Shown one piece after another: positions 35,443 through 45,025 of a stretch of DNA of 64,000 bases. Source of the DNA: SAR202 cluster bacterium bin22 (GTDB lineage: Bacteria; Chloroflexota; Dehalococcoidia; Lucifugimonadales; UBA3495); contig MPMM01000001.1 in the NCBI GenBank assembly GCA_002238505.1, positions 434,001 through 498,000 on the forward strand, given 5' to 3'. Position 1 is the first letter of the stretch, and each line of letters begins with the position of its first letter. The position numbers were made by a program, and so were the translations under genes. The notes below the pieces were generated by a model that made no database searches, had not been told where the DNA came from, and was given only the letters and a program-made list of their open reading frames with translations.

Positions 35443-37041
35443 GTGACGACGGAAAAGCGGGTTATCGACCAGAAAATTGAAACCTTGCAGGAGATGCGAG
35501 GCCGTTCCCGTTTAGGGGGTGGGCAGCAGCGGGTTGAACAGCAGCACAGTCGCGGCAAGCTTACCGCGCGTGAACGTCTTACGCGCTTGATGGATGAGGG
35601 AACCTTCCAGGAGATTGACTCCTTTGTGACCCATCGAACGACCGATTTTGGGTTGGCCGATCGCAAATTCCTGGGTGACGCAGTGGTCACAGGTTACGGC
35701 AAGGTAAACGGCCGACAGGTGTTTGCCTATGCCCAGGACTTTACCGTTTTTGGCGGTTCCCTTTCCGAAGTGGTGGGCGAAAAAATCTGCAAGGTGATGG
35801 ACATGGCTGGGAAGACGGGGTGTCCGGTTGTGGGCATCAACGACTCCGGCGGCGCGCGAATCCAGGAAGGAGTCATGAGCCTGGGGGCCTATGGGGATAT
35901 ATTCTTGCGAAATACGCTCTATTCGGGAGTAGTGCCCCAGATTTCGGTGATCATGGGGCCCTCCGCCGGGGGAGCCGTATATTCCCCCGCAATTACCGAT
36001 TTTATTTTCATGGTAAAGGGTACCGGCCAGATGTATATCACTGGCCCAGACGTGGTCAAGGCCGTGACGGGAGCCGAGGTAACCCACGAGGAACTGGGCG
36101 GGGCAGTTTCCCACGCCACGCGCAGCGGAGTGGCTCATTTTGTTCATAACAGCGAGGACGAATGTCTGGCAGAGGTAAGACGGCTGTTGGGCTTCCTGCC
36201 ATCCAACAATCTGGCCGACCCTCCATTGCTGCCCCAGGGTGACCCGGTGAATCGGATCGACCCCGATCTCAGGTACCTCGTCCCGGATGAGCCAAACCGG
36301 CCCTACGACATACGGGACATCATTTACCGCATCGTGGACATTGGGGGCGAAGAGGAACTGGAAGAGGTGCCCATCGAGGAGTTTATGGAGGTGCAGCCCG
36401 ACTTCTCACCCAATGTTGTGGTGGGGTTCGGGCGCTTTAACGGGAGTACGGTCGGAATCATTGGCAACCAGCCTTCCTATTTGGCTGGGGTGCTGGACAT
36501 TGACGCTTCGGCCAAGGCGGCCCGCTTCGTGCGCTTCTGCGACTGTTTCAATATTCCCCTGGTAACGCTGGTTGATGTTCCGGGGTTCATGCCCGGTGTG
36601 GACCAGGAATACGGCGGAATAATCCGCCACGGAGCCAAGCTGATTTACGCCTATGCTGAGGCCACAGTCCCAAAGATCAGTGTCATAATTCGCAAGGCCT
36701 ATGGCGGGGCTTACATTGTAATGAGCAGCAAGCACTTGCGCTCGGATATTAACCTGGCCTGGCCGTCAGCGGAGATCGCCGTGATGGGTCCAGACGGCGC
36801 CGTGAACATTATCTATCGCGAGGAAATATCCCAGTCCGACGACCCTGATGCCAAGAGAGCGGAATTGATAGCCGACTACCAGGTAAAGTTCACCAACCCT
36901 TACATCGCCGCCGGCCAGGGCTTTCTCGATGACGTGATTGACCCGGCGGAGACCCGTTCCCGTATTATTGGGGCCCTGGATATGCTGCGTAACAAGCGAG
37001 ACAGTATGCCCGCCAAAAAGCACGGGAACATACCCCTCTGA
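35443..37041 (+). CDS. Acyl-CoA (propionyl-/methylcrotonyl-type) carboxylase, beta subunit
   Basis: The carboxyltransferase half of a biotin-dependent acyl-CoA carboxylase. The 532-residue protein has the two crotonase-like halves: GKLTARERLTRLMDEGTFQE, NDSGGARIQEGVMSLGAYGDIF, GPSAGGAVYSPAITDF, and in the second half VDVPGFMPGVDQEYGGIIRHGAKLIYAYAEA and RKAYGGAYIVMSSK. It matches propionyl-CoA carboxylase best (PccB-like), with residue around Asp422 typical for short acyl chains, but acetyl-CoA is possible. The GTG at 35443 is chosen for its AGGAG at 35433-35437; TTG at 35428 is open too. The biotin-carrying subunit is not adjacent. Confidence 0.93.
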   Translation: MTTEKRVIDQKIETLQEMRGRSRLGGGQQRVEQQHSRGKLTARERLTRLMDEGTFQEIDSFVTHRTTDFGLADRKFLGDAVVTGYGKVNGRQVFAYAQDFTVFGGSLSEVVGEKICKVMDMAGKTGCPVVGINDSGGARIQEGVMSLGAYGDIFLRNTLYSGVVPQISVIMGPSAGGAVYSPAITDFIFMVKGTGQMYITGPDVVKAVTGAEVTHEELGGAVSHATRSGVAHFVHNSEDECLAEVRRLLGFLPSNNLADPPLLPQGDPVNRIDPDLRYLVPDEPNRPYDIRDIIYRIVDIGGEEELEEVPIEEFMEVQPDFSPNVVVGFGRFNGSTVGIIGNQPSYLAGVLDIDASAKAARFVRFCDCFNIPLVTLVDVPGFMPGVDQEYGGIIRHGAKLIYAYAEATVPKISVIIRKAYGGAYIVMSSKHLRSDINLAWPSAEIAVMGPDGAVNIIYREEISQSDDPDAKRAELIADYQVKFTNPYIAAGQGFLDDVIDPAETRSRIIGALDMLRNKRDSMPAKKHGNIPL

Positions 37042-37143
37042 TTGAACTACGAAGGCTAAAAGGGAGCTAACTAATAGCCGCGTGACAGAACGGGGTACGA
37101 TGTAGTTTTAGTAAGCTTCCCCACATCCAGCCAGGAGCCATCG

Positions 37144-38157
37144 ATGGAATTTGGAATCTTCTACCAGCTTCCCTGCGCCGACGAACAGTCACCGGCAGAC
37201 AGGTACGCAGACACCATTTCACAGGCCCAGTTGGCCGACGAACTGGGTTACGACTCTGTGTGGCTGGCGGAAGTGCACTTCAATCCACGGTTTTCGGTCC
37301 TGCCAGCGCCTCTGCTGCTGGGCTCAGCCATAGCCCAGACTACAAAGAAGCTAAAGATAGCCACTGCCGTCAACCTTATGCCGCTACACCATCCCGTGCG
37401 GCTGGCGGAGGAATTTGCCACCCTTGATGTGATTTCCCGGGGGCGCGCTATCCTCGGAACAGGCCGAGGAGCCATGCTGCGGCAGTACCAGGGTTATGGT
37501 GTGGACGTGGATGAAGGAAGGGAGAGGTTCGTTGAAGGTCTGGATATGGTCCTCAAGGCTTGGACATCCGACGAGTTGAACTATGATGGCAAGTACTACC
37601 AGGTCTCCGGTGTCCGGGTGGTTCCCAAGCCCTACCAGGAACCCCATCCCCCGGTATACATCGCGTCCAACAGCGTGGACACTTTCCCATTGGTGGGTGA
37701 ACTGGGGCACAACATTCTGATAGCGCCGATTGTGGTCAGTCTCGACGGCGCGAAATCCGGCCTGGGCGAATACCGGCATGAGCTTAAAGCCCACGGTCAC
37801 GATCCGGCTACCAGGAAAGTAAACGTCAACGTGCTGATTCATGCCACCAAGGATGAGTCGGGACCTTCATCCCAGAGCTTCGAGAACAGTGTGCGCAATT
37901 ACCTTTCCAATCTGCAGGTCAATAGGTCGCGCGTAATTACCGGCCGGACCCGCAATCTGTCCTATGAGCATGTTTCCACGGAGCTTTCGGCTATAGGGAG
38001 CCCGGAACGAATCATCGACAGGCTGGAATCAATCATTGAAATGCTCGGTGCGGATGAAATCATGTGCTGGTTCGCCACTGGTGGCCTGGTGCCCAATGAG
38101 GAAGTCCACGCGTCCATGCGACTCTTTGCCGAAGAGGTAATTCCTCACTTCAAGTAG
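37144..38157 (+). CDS. LLM-class flavin-dependent oxidoreductase
   Basis: A 337-residue TIM-barrel monooxygenase of the bacterial luciferase type, FMN- or F420-using. Motifs: MEFGIFYQLPC at the start, LGYDSVWLAEVHFNPRF, LMPLHHPVRLAEEFATLDVISRGRAILGTGRG (flavin phosphate region), and SPERIIDRLESIIEMLGADEIMCWFATGG at the end. The substrate cannot be deduced. Homologues are strongly expanded in SAR202 Chloroflexota. AGGAG lies 7 bases upstream of the ATG, and the carboxylase gene is 100 bases upstream. Confidence 0.92.
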   Translation: MEFGIFYQLPCADEQSPADRYADTISQAQLADELGYDSVWLAEVHFNPRFSVLPAPLLLGSAIAQTTKKLKIATAVNLMPLHHPVRLAEEFATLDVISRGRAILGTGRGAMLRQYQGYGVDVDEGRERFVEGLDMVLKAWTSDELNYDGKYYQVSGVRVVPKPYQEPHPPVYIASNSVDTFPLVGELGHNILIAPIVVSLDGAKSGLGEYRHELKAHGHDPATRKVNVNVLIHATKDESGPSSQSFENSVRNYLSNLQVNRSRVITGRTRNLSYEHVSTELSAIGSPERIIDRLESIIEMLGADEIMCWFATGGLVPNEEVHASMRLFAEEVIPHFK

Positions 38158-38163
38158 GCGATA

Positions 38164-39522
38164 TTGACCAGTTCCGACTCACTTTTTGAATTTGGTCGGC
38201 AGCAGCGGTCTGCCGCGGTGGCGCCGCTGGCAGAGCGGATGCGCCCCCGGTCCTTTGACCAGTTTGTGGGGCAGGAGCACATACTGGCTCCAGACCGAGT
38301 CTTACGCCGGTCAATGGCTGCGGACCGGCTGCCCTCATTCATCCTCTGGGGACCGCCCGGCAGTGGCAAGACCACCCTGGCCCGCCTGGTGGCTACAGTA
38401 ACGGAAGCCCATTTCGAACCTGTCAGTGCCGTTACGTCCGGAGTTGCCGACCTGCGCCGGATTGTGGCAGAGGCGGGGGAACGACAGGGTATGTATCAGC
38501 GGCGAACGATTCTGTTCGTTGATGAGATTCACCGATTCAACAAGGCTCAGCAGGACGTTATTCTGCCCCACGTGGAAGACGGCACGGTGACTTTCATAGG
38601 GGCCACTACGGAGAATCCATCCTTCGAGGTCAACGCTCCGCTGCTGTCGCGCTGCCGGGTCTTTACGCTTAACTCCCTCACAGAGGAGCAGGTTGGCAGC
38701 ATCGTGGATGGAGCCATGGTTGACAGCGACAGAGGGCTGGGTGGACTGCGCCTTACGCTGGAGTCCGAGGCGCGGGCTCACCTGGTTAACATTGCCAATG
38801 GCGACGCTCGCGTTGCCCTCAATGCCCTTGAAACTGCCGCGTACGCAATTGGTTCGCAGGACAGTGGCGACGGCCTCATCACCGTTGACATAATCTCCGA
38901 TGCCCTGCAGCGGCGCTCTCCGCTCTACGACAAGGCGGGGGAAGGGCACTACGACACCATTTCCGCTTTCATCAAGTCGGTGCGAGGTTCATCGCCTGAT
39001 GGGGCCCTTTACTGGCTGGCCCGAATGCTGGAATCAGGGGAAGACCCTCTGTTCATCGCCCGTCGGCTGGTGATTCTGGCGTCGGAGGACATCGGGCTGG
39101 CGGAACCGCAGGCTTTGCCAGTGGCGGTGGCGGCGCAGCAGGCGGTACATTTCCTGGGAATGCCTGAGGGGCGTATTCCCCTGGCCGAGGCCACGGTTTA
39201 CCTGGCGACCGCGCCAAAGAGCAACACAGCGTACATGGCGCTGGAGCGGGCGCTGGACGACGTGCGCAAGATGCCTAATGACCCGGTGCCGCTGCACCTG
39301 CGCAATGCGGTCACAGGCATGATGCGGGCAATGGACTATGGCAAGGGCTACCAATACGCCCATGACCATCCCGGGCATTTCGTTGAGCAGGAGTACTTGC
39401 CCGAGTCGGTTCGGGATGCCCGCTACTACTTCCCTTCAGTGGAGGGGAAGGAGAAGGAAATTGAGGAGCGCCTTCGCACCTGGTGGGCAGTTGATGGACA
39501 GGATCAGGCCGATAGAGCCTGA
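38164..39522 (+). CDS. rarA: Replication-associated recombination protein A (RarA/MgsA)
   Basis: A 452-residue AAA+ ATPase acting at stalled replication forks, related to the clamp loader. PLAERMRPRSFDQFVGQEHIL opens it; Walker A is LWGPPGSGKTTLAR, Walker B is ILFVDEIHRFNKAQQD, sensor 1 is FIGATTENPSFEV. The C-terminal half has the family's RRSPLYDKAGEGHYDTISAFIKSVRGSSPDGALYWLARML and DYGKGYQYAHDHPGHF. TTG start at 38164, seven bases after the previous stop; the ribosome binding site is weak. Its 3' end overlaps the convergent isochorismatase-like gene by 19 bases. Confidence 0.95.
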   Translation: MTSSDSLFEFGRQQRSAAVAPLAERMRPRSFDQFVGQEHILAPDRVLRRSMAADRLPSFILWGPPGSGKTTLARLVATVTEAHFEPVSAVTSGVADLRRIVAEAGERQGMYQRRTILFVDEIHRFNKAQQDVILPHVEDGTVTFIGATTENPSFEVNAPLLSRCRVFTLNSLTEEQVGSIVDGAMVDSDRGLGGLRLTLESEARAHLVNIANGDARVALNALETAAYAIGSQDSGDGLITVDIISDALQRRSPLYDKAGEGHYDTISAFIKSVRGSSPDGALYWLARMLESGEDPLFIARRLVILASEDIGLAEPQALPVAVAAQQAVHFLGMPEGRIPLAEATVYLATAPKSNTAYMALERALDDVRKMPNDPVPLHLRNAVTGMMRAMDYGKGYQYAHDHPGHFVEQEYLPESVRDARYYFPSVEGKEKEIEERLRTWWAVDGQDQADRA

Positions 39523-40091
39523 ATCACATCAGCCGACTGAACAACGTCTGCCTGCCTGGGGAAGATACGCTGGGTCAGGAACTCGTGGACATCAGGGTCC
39601 TGGTCGGAACAGCAGTCTTCAACGATGATGAGTTTGAAATCAGCGTCGGCTGCGTAGCGGGTGGTGGACAGCACCACGCCGCTGGTGGCGTACCCGAGCA
39701 TTATTAGTGTCTCAATATTGTTTGCCCTCAGCGACATTTCCAGATCAGTGCCAAACATGGCGTTGACCCGGTGCTTGCCCGCAACGACTTCCCCTTCAAT
39801 CGGCCTGACCGCTTCGTGAATCACCTGGATCGGATCGCTGATCGCAGGCAGCCCCGATGCCTTGCGCTGACTGAAGGTCTTGTTTCGTTCGCTTATTTCC
39901 GGGTACTTGGGCCGAAACACGGTGGCGGAGTAGCAAACCATGATGCCGGCGTCTCTGGCCGCCTGCTGGAGGGCCTGGGTTTTAGCCACCACGCCCCGGT
40001 CTACTGCGTGGGGAATAGAACTCATCATGTCGGCGTAAAAGTCGGCAATTAGCAGGGCAGTCGTGGATTTGTCCAGTACGATAGTGGCCAT
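39504..40091 (-). CDS. Isochorismatase-fold hydrolase lacking the nucleophile Cys
   Basis: A 195-residue alpha/beta protein of the cysteine-hydrolase superfamily. The catalytic Asp17 (IADFYADM) and Lys106 (VVAGKHRVNAM) are present. The position of the catalytic Cys (in GxxTxxCV) is Gly138 (GYATSGVVLST), as in isochorismatase proper, which works by general acid chemistry. Nicotinamidase-like amide hydrolysis is then unlikely. ltaE lies 174 bases upstream in the same direction. The gap holds a ggagg-rich stretch without recognised function. Confidence 0.8.
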   Translation of the reverse strand: MATIVLDKSTTALLIADFYADMMSSIPHAVDRGVVAKTQALQQAARDAGIMVCYSATVFRPKYPEISERNKTFSQRKASGLPAISDPIQVIHEAVRPIEGEVVAGKHRVNAMFGTDLEMSLRANNIETLIMLGYATSGVVLSTTRYAADADFKLIIVEDCCSDQDPDVHEFLTQRIFPRQADVVQSADVIQALSA

Positions 40092-40264
40092 AGGTAGCGC
40101 TCCGGTCTTTCGCAGTTAATTGGATCCAGCAGTAGTCATCTACTGGAAGCTGTTTCAATGATCAGCCCGCAGGCTGGCAGTTGAGTCCAGAGGCGTGCCC
40201 TGAAAGGGAGTCACCTCCTTCATAGCCCTTTCCCGTCGAGGAGGAAGGGATTTTGAAGCACTTG

Positions 40265-41314
40265 CTAAGAGGCGTTTGCCTTCCTCATTTCGGCTACCAC
40301 ATTGCCTACCCGGGACAAGGCCTCATCCACTTCGGCGCTGCCGATGTGGCGGTGAGTGACCATCCGAAGGGTCTGGGCCCGGGAGGGGGTAACTTTAACG
40401 CCAGCCTCGGAAAGGGCGGCCAGAACCTCGGGCGCACTGCCTACGGAAGGATCAATCTCAAATATCACGATGTTGGTTTGAATGCTGTCCGGGTCCACGT
40501 TCAAGCCTTCGATGCTGGCCAGGCGGCGGGCATTGGCGTGGTCGTCGGCCAGGCGTTCGATCATGGTGTCCAGGGCAACCAAACCGGCGGAGGCCAGCAC
40601 CCCGGCCTGGCGCATGCCGCCACCGATCATTTTTCGCCACCGTCGGGCCTCGCCGATAAATTCCTCGGAGCCACAAAGGACCGAACCTACCGGACAGCTG
40701 AGGGCCTTTGACAGGCAAAAGGAGATGTCGTCCACGTCCTTGACCAGTTCACTGGGGGGGACTTCCAGGGCTACGGCGGCATTAAAGATGCGGGCGCCGT
40801 CCATGTGGACGCTGGCCCCGTCCTCGTGGGCAATGTCGGCCACCCTCTTGGTGTCCTGAGGAGTCAGGGCAGCGCCGCTGCAGCGGTTGTGGGTGTTTTC
40901 CAAACACACCATTGTAGTGGGGGGCATGTGCACGTTGCCCCGGGGTCGAATTGCGGCAGTCAGGTCCTGGGGGTCAATGCGTCCCTGTTCGTCGTTTGGC
41001 ACCAGCCTGACCTGGGCGCCGGCCAGGGCGGAGACGCCGGCCGATTCGTTCCAGAACATGTGGGCCTGGTCGCCCATGATGATCTCGTCACCCCGGTGGC
41101 AATAAGTCAGGGCTGCCACCAGGTTGCTCATGGTGCCGCTGGCGGTCAGCAGTCCCGCCTCCTTTCCAAGCAGGTCGGCGGCGCGTTGCTCCAGCATGTT
41201 GATGGAGGGGTCCTCCCCGTAAACATCGTCCCCCACCTCGGCGTCGGCCATGGCCCGGCGCATCTCGTCGGTGGGGTGGGTGATTGTATCGCTTCGCATA
41301 TCTATGACATTCAT
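40265..41314 (-). CDS. ltaE: Threonine aldolase family PLP enzyme
   Basis: A 349-residue protein that would split L-threonine or allo-threonine into glycine and acetaldehyde. [34 protein letters not shown] is the classic start; [15 protein letters not shown] precedes the PLP lysine in [18 protein letters not shown], and [19 protein letters not shown] follows. The C-terminal third ends with [17 protein letters not shown]. Length and order are normal. Low-specificity L-type is the likely class; other beta-hydroxy-amino acids are possible. An extended -10 site is about 30 bases upstream. Confidence 0.93.
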   Translation of the reverse strand: MNVIDMRSDTITHPTDEMRRAMADAEVGDDVYGEDPSINMLEQRAADLLGKEAGLLTASGTMSNLVAALTYCHRGDEIIMGDQAHMFWNESAGVSALAGAQVRLVPNDEQGRIDPQDLTAAIRPRGNVHMPPTTMVCLENTHNRCSGAALTPQDTKRVADIAHEDGASVHMDGARIFNAAVALEVPPSELVKDVDDISFCLSKALSCPVGSVLCGSEEFIGEARRWRKMIGGGMRQAGVLASAGLVALDTMIERLADDHANARRLASIEGLNVDPDSIQTNIVIFEIDPSVGSAPEVLAALSEAGVKVTPSRAQTLRMVTHRHIGSAEVDEALSRVGNVVAEMRKANAS

Positions 41315-41344
41315 TTGTTGACTCCCACTGGGATGATGACCGGT

Positions 41345-41372
41345 ATTCTAGCACAGGCTACTCGCGCGCGAG
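41345..41372 (-). promoter_or_regulatory. Extended -10 promoter of ltaE with adjacent palindrome
   Basis: Minus-strand TGC-TAGAAT (41353-41345). The perfect palindrome ctcgcgcgcgag (41361-41372) sits in the spacer/-35 region, a possible operator. Confidence 0.5.
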
Positions 41373-41634
41373 CCTGGAGCGAAGGGGAGGCCGCAGGGCC
41401 ACACCCGCCCCATCAAAGGGCTGATTCAAAGTCATCAAAAGCATTGCGCAATGAGTCTCTCTGGATTCCGGTTAATCGTCCAAGTCTTGATCTTATTGTT
41501 CAGAGCTGGATGTCTTTGCCACCTCTGCAAGCCTGGGCTGATGCCTCATCCTGTGCCTGGTTGCTGGAACGCATTACTGCCGCCTTGATTTCACTGACTT
41601 GATTCTGCTGGAGCCTTCCACCGGCCTGGTGAGA
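41373..41634. other. Intergenic region upstream of ltaE
   Basis: About 260 bases with no recognised gene or RNA; only short frames without resemblance. Confidence 0.4.
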
Positions 41635-42699
41635 TCACCTGAGGTCAAACCATACAGGTTTGGGGGTGGGCCATTCGTCCCAGAACATGACGAGAGTGGA
41701 GAGGTCAGCTGTGGCGATGTGCCAGCACACGTTCAGCTCGAATTCCCCTTCCGGAAAGACCTCCCTTGAGTTGGAGCCGGGGAAAACTCCGCAGCTGTCG
41801 CCGCTGGTTGTATATACCCAGCCTACTGCCCGGCCCGTTGTTTTCACGTAATCTACGAAGAAGCCTCTCTGTTCGCCCACGTTTTTGACTCTGAGCCGGA
41901 GCAAGTAGAACTGCTTGCCTTCGCCCGGGGGCTTATTGAAGCTGTTCTCCTCTCGTATTATGTCCCAGGCGTCGGGGGTAATGTCGACGACTGAGACTTC
42001 CCAGTGGGTCTGGTGGTCCTGCACGATTCCCTTTTGGCCCAGGGGTACCGGGTTGTTCCTGGAACTCCCTCTAGGCTGTTCGGTTGGTGTGGCCGCAGGA
42101 CTGGGTGTGACGGTTGCAGCTGGTGTTGGAGCGACGGTCGGCAACAAGGGTTCGGGCCGGGGCGCCGGCTCAACGCTGGGCTCAGGAGACCTTGCGTTCT
42201 CCGGCGCCTCTCCGACTCCGGTGGGGGTGGTCTGATCGCTGGTCAGGACTGCCTCGGAGCCGTCCGTGGCCTCGCCAACGGCACTCCCTGGTTGGGTGAT
42301 GATGCTTACGCCCGGTCCGTCTGAGCCCGTCTGAGTGTCTTGCGGAGGGGAGCCTGCTGCCTCTGTAGTCAGATTCGCGCTGGCATTTGGGGCTGGGGTG
42401 GACCGGGGCGTGGGGCCCGGTTGCTGCATTGCTTCGACAGTGGCGGACACCATGGCCTGGACGGTAGCCTCCAGGTTCGGGGCTGCCGTCGTCGGCTCGT
42501 TAATCAGGGGAACAAGTTCTGCCCGGGGCGTGGCGGTTGGCAGGTCCTGTTGGACTGGAGTCGGAGAACTGGAGAAAGCCGGTGGCGACTGGGTGGGGAC
42601 TGATGTGCCGCACGCCGACGCTACAGTGAGCAGCAAAGCCGTGAGGCCAACCGTAAAGCCGGGATTCCGGATGAAAAAATGCTTGAATCTTGGGGACAC
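41635..42699 (-). CDS. Lipoprotein with Pro/Thr-rich linker and DUF4352-like C-terminal domain
   Basis: A 354-residue exported protein. The signal peptide (FFIRNPGFTVGLTALLLTVASAC, residues 8-30 in this numbering) ends in a lipobox-like ASAC with Cys30 as the lipid site. Residues 31-210 are a Pro/Thr/Ala-rich, low-complexity linker (with a helical QAMVSATVEAMQQ segment). The last 130 residues form a compact beta domain (NPVPLGQKGIVQDHQTHWEVSVVDI, LLRLRVKNVGEQRGFFV, EFELNVCWHIATADLSTLVMFWD) similar to the immunoglobulin-like DUF4352. The frame is open to 42849, but the GTG at 42699 with AGGAG seven bases upstream makes a proper signal peptide. Function unknown. Confidence 0.78.
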   Translation of the reverse strand: MSPRFKHFFIRNPGFTVGLTALLLTVASACGTSVPTQSPPAFSSSPTPVQQDLPTATPRAELVPLINEPTTAAPNLEATVQAMVSATVEAMQQPGPTPRSTPAPNASANLTTEAAGSPPQDTQTGSDGPGVSIITQPGSAVGEATDGSEAVLTSDQTTPTGVGEAPENARSPEPSVEPAPRPEPLLPTVAPTPAATVTPSPAATPTEQPRGSSRNNPVPLGQKGIVQDHQTHWEVSVVDITPDAWDIIREENSFNKPPGEGKQFYLLRLRVKNVGEQRGFFVDYVKTTGRAVGWVYTTSGDSCGVFPGSNSREVFPEGEFELNVCWHIATADLSTLVMFWDEWPTPKPVWFDLR

Positions 42700-42711
42700 G
42701 CTGTGGCTCCT

Positions 42712-43455
42712 GTCGGCAGAGTCGTGTGTTGCCGCATTAGGTGGCGCCTGAGGCGATTCATTGCCCAGAATCGCTTTAATTTTGTGGGAGTTATGATTCA
42801 TTGTGCAGGGCCACCGAGAAAATCTTTTTTCCCAGTCAATGCCAGTCATCTCCTGTCACTCTATATCTGGAGACTTCAGGGTTGTGACGGGGATTTGGGG
42901 CCGCATGACAGGATTGCCCGCCACCGCCTATTGAAGGGTGTCATTTGGCGAGACAGGGGCGACAGTACCCCTCCTGAAATTTATTGGTTTAGATGCCGGT
43001 GTTGCAAGTTAGCGAGCAGGCAGATACCCAGACATGCCCCAGCGTGGGAATATCCGGACCACCTGAATTGGGTCGTAACCAGAAGGACCCAGGGTTCTCT
43101 ATTGCACTATTTCTATAGTAGGCAACGGTCAGGCAGCAAGGGAAGGCGAAAGTGTCAGCGTGGTCGGCTGTTGGCAGAATTGCCATCAATTCAGATGATG
43201 ATGTTCACTCGCCCAATGCAAGACAGTCAGGAGTCAACTGAACGGCATTTGGATTCCTCCGGCAATCGCGGCTTGAAATTCGGCAATGCATCGAGGCACA
43301 AATCCGTTATTACATGGCTGGTTCCCGTGTGACGGCATCCAGCAAGCAATTCGGGCCTTTCGGCAGGATCAGGGCGGCATGAATTTGATTGGTGGATTTT
43401 CTGGACTTGGACGTACAATTTAGGGCGCGATTGCCCCCTCCCCCGGCGGGATTTC
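42712..43455. other. Long intergenic region between divergent genes
   Basis: About 740 bases with no recognised gene, tRNA or repeat; a 217-codon frame on the plus strand (to 43332) overlaps the lipoprotein start and has no family resemblance. Confidence 0.4.
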
Positions 43456-43484
43456 TTGCCAAACTCCATATAGTCTTCTAATAT
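43456..43484 (+). promoter_or_regulatory. Promoter of the alpha/beta hydrolase gene
   Basis: TTGCCA (43456-43461), 17-base spacer, TAATAT (43479-43484). Confidence 0.6.
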
Positions 43485-43521
43485 GGGTAAAGCTACCGGA
43501 GAGCAAGGTGGAGGTTGGCAA

Positions 43522-44163
43522 ATGCGACAGAGCGCGGTCAGTTTCAAGGCCAAGGGCTTGAACTTCGAAGGGATAGTTGCCACGCCTGACGACGTTGGAA
43601 GCACCGTCCCCGGCATAGTCATCTGTCATCCCCACCCGCTTTTTGGCGGAAACATGGACAACAACGTGGTGTTGGCGCTTTCCTTTTCGCTGGTAGAGCA
43701 GGGGTTCGCCACCGTCCGGTTCAATTTCCGTGGCGTGGGCAACAGCGAAGGCGAGCACTCCAAAGGTGAGAACGAATACCAGGAAGTTCTGGCCGCCTTT
43801 GATTTGATGAAGGCCTGGAATGGTGTGGACGGCCGCAAGCTCGGCCTCGCCGGCTATTCCTTCGGGACTTCGGTGATTCTGGGCAGTAAGGACGTTCAAA
43901 AGAAGGCCAAGTCCATTGCCCTGGTGTCACCCAACATACGCGCCATTTCGGATACGCCCCTGAAGAAGTCCAAGACTCCCACGATGATTATCACTGGCAG
44001 CCGTGACAAGCTGGTGGAGGCGGAGAATCTTCAGGAAAACCTGGATGCCTTTGAGCTCTCGCCCAAGTTTGAGGTAGTTAACGGGGCGGACCACTTCTGG
44101 GGAGGAATGGAAAACAAGCTGATAGGCCCGGTGGCAGAGTTCTTTGCCGAGAACCTGAAGTAG
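43522..44163 (+). CDS. Alpha/beta hydrolase (COG2945-like)
   Basis: A 213-residue serine hydrolase. It has ICHPHPLFGGNMDNNVV (oxyanion part, about 34-50), RFNFRGVGNSEGEHSKGENE, the nucleophile elbow GLAGYSFGTSV, the acid region MIITGSRDKLVE and the last histidine in VNGADHFWGG. This pattern is typical of small cytosolic esterase/dienelactone-hydrolase-like proteins; no substrate can be given. ATG at 43522 has GGAGG seven bases upstream; the frame is open to 43483. lspA follows after 7 bases, so they may be one operon. Confidence 0.88.
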   Translation: MRQSAVSFKAKGLNFEGIVATPDDVGSTVPGIVICHPHPLFGGNMDNNVVLALSFSLVEQGFATVRFNFRGVGNSEGEHSKGENEYQEVLAAFDLMKAWNGVDGRKLGLAGYSFGTSVILGSKDVQKKAKSIALVSPNIRAISDTPLKKSKTPTMIITGSRDKLVEAENLQENLDAFELSPKFEVVNGADHFWGGMENKLIGPVAEFFAENLK

Positions 44164-44170
44164 CCATCCG

Positions 44171-45016
44171 ATGGAGACCCCGGAGAACCGCGAGACAAGT
44201 CCTGAAGACTGCCCACACAGTTCAGCCTCGATAGAAGAAACCTTAACCTCCCAGCCGTCTTTCCCTGAGATGCCTGAAGGCAGCGCAGGGGGGGAAGCGG
44301 AAGAACCAGTTCAACCCGTGACTGCCGCAGGTTCGGCGGTGGCTTCCGAAGGGCTGTCCCCCAAACCCCAGCCTGAGGCCGAGGCTACTTACCGCAAACG
44401 GCCTATATTTCTGGACTTTGACCTGCTGCAACTGGCAGGAATTTTTCTGATCCTGGATCAGCTGACCAAGTTCCTGGTGCGGGCGTACTTGCCCTTTGGC
44501 CAATCGTACCCGGCGAGGGGCTTCTTTCGTTTCACCCACGCGGAGAACACCGGGAGCGCCTTCGGAATTCTGCAGGGTTATAACACCCCCCTGATAGCTG
44601 TGTCCTTCGTGGGCATTATCGTGCTGGCTTTCATTTACCAGAGCCAGCCCCGCCCCACAAATCTGCTGCGTTTGAGCCTGGGCCTCCAAATAGGAGGCGC
44701 AATAGGCAATCTGCTGGACCGATTCCGGCTGGGCGCGGTAACCGACTTCATAGATGTGGGACCCTGGCCCATATTCAACCTGGCCGATGCTTCAATTATT
44801 TCGGGGCTGGCCCTTTTGGGGTGGATTCTCCTGTGGCCAGGTGGCAGGGATGCTGCGCCGGCGATGGCCACCGCCGGGGACAGAGATTACTCGCTCAAGC
44901 GAAGGGGTCGGTGCGTCCGATGTGGCCGCTTCCATTCGGGACGGCGGAGCGGTTGCCGCGCCGTTGCGCCGCCAGGCATTGGGCGAAGATTGTCCAGGCG
45001 GGCAGCCCGAAGGTAA
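44171..45016 (+). CDS. lspA: Lipoprotein signal peptidase (prolipoprotein signal peptidase II)
   Basis: Cleaves lipoprotein signal peptides in the membrane. The core (about residues 78-226) has four helices with LDQLTKFLVRAYLPFGQS, FTHAENTGSAFGIL, and the catalytic aspartates in IGNLLDRFRLGAVTDFIDVG and FNLADASI. About 75 acidic, disordered residues precede the core. The last 45 residues in this frame are unusually Arg/Cys-rich (RGRCVRCGRFHSGRR). The adjacent frame from about 44870 codes a more normal Ala/Gly/Asp-rich tail that ends in a TGA overlapping the rluD ATG (ATGA), so a frameshift near 44870-44900 is possible. Confidence 0.88.
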   Translation: METPENRETSPEDCPHSSASIEETLTSQPSFPEMPEGSAGGEAEEPVQPVTAAGSAVASEGLSPKPQPEAEATYRKRPIFLDFDLLQLAGIFLILDQLTKFLVRAYLPFGQSYPARGFFRFTHAENTGSAFGILQGYNTPLIAVSFVGIIVLAFIYQSQPRPTNLLRLSLGLQIGGAIGNLLDRFRLGAVTDFIDVGPWPIFNLADASIISGLALLGWILLWPGGRDAAPAMATAGDRDYSLKRRGRCVRCGRFHSGRRSGCRAVAPPGIGRRLSRRAARR

Positions 45017-45025
45017 TGGGGCGGG

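Noticed and set aside
40805-41602. A 265-codon plus-strand frame
   Set aside because: Mostly antisense to ltaE; the rest is low-information intergenic sequence.
42679-43332. A 217-codon plus-strand frame
   Set aside because: It overlaps the start of the lipoprotein gene, has no ribosome binding site and no resemblance to any family.
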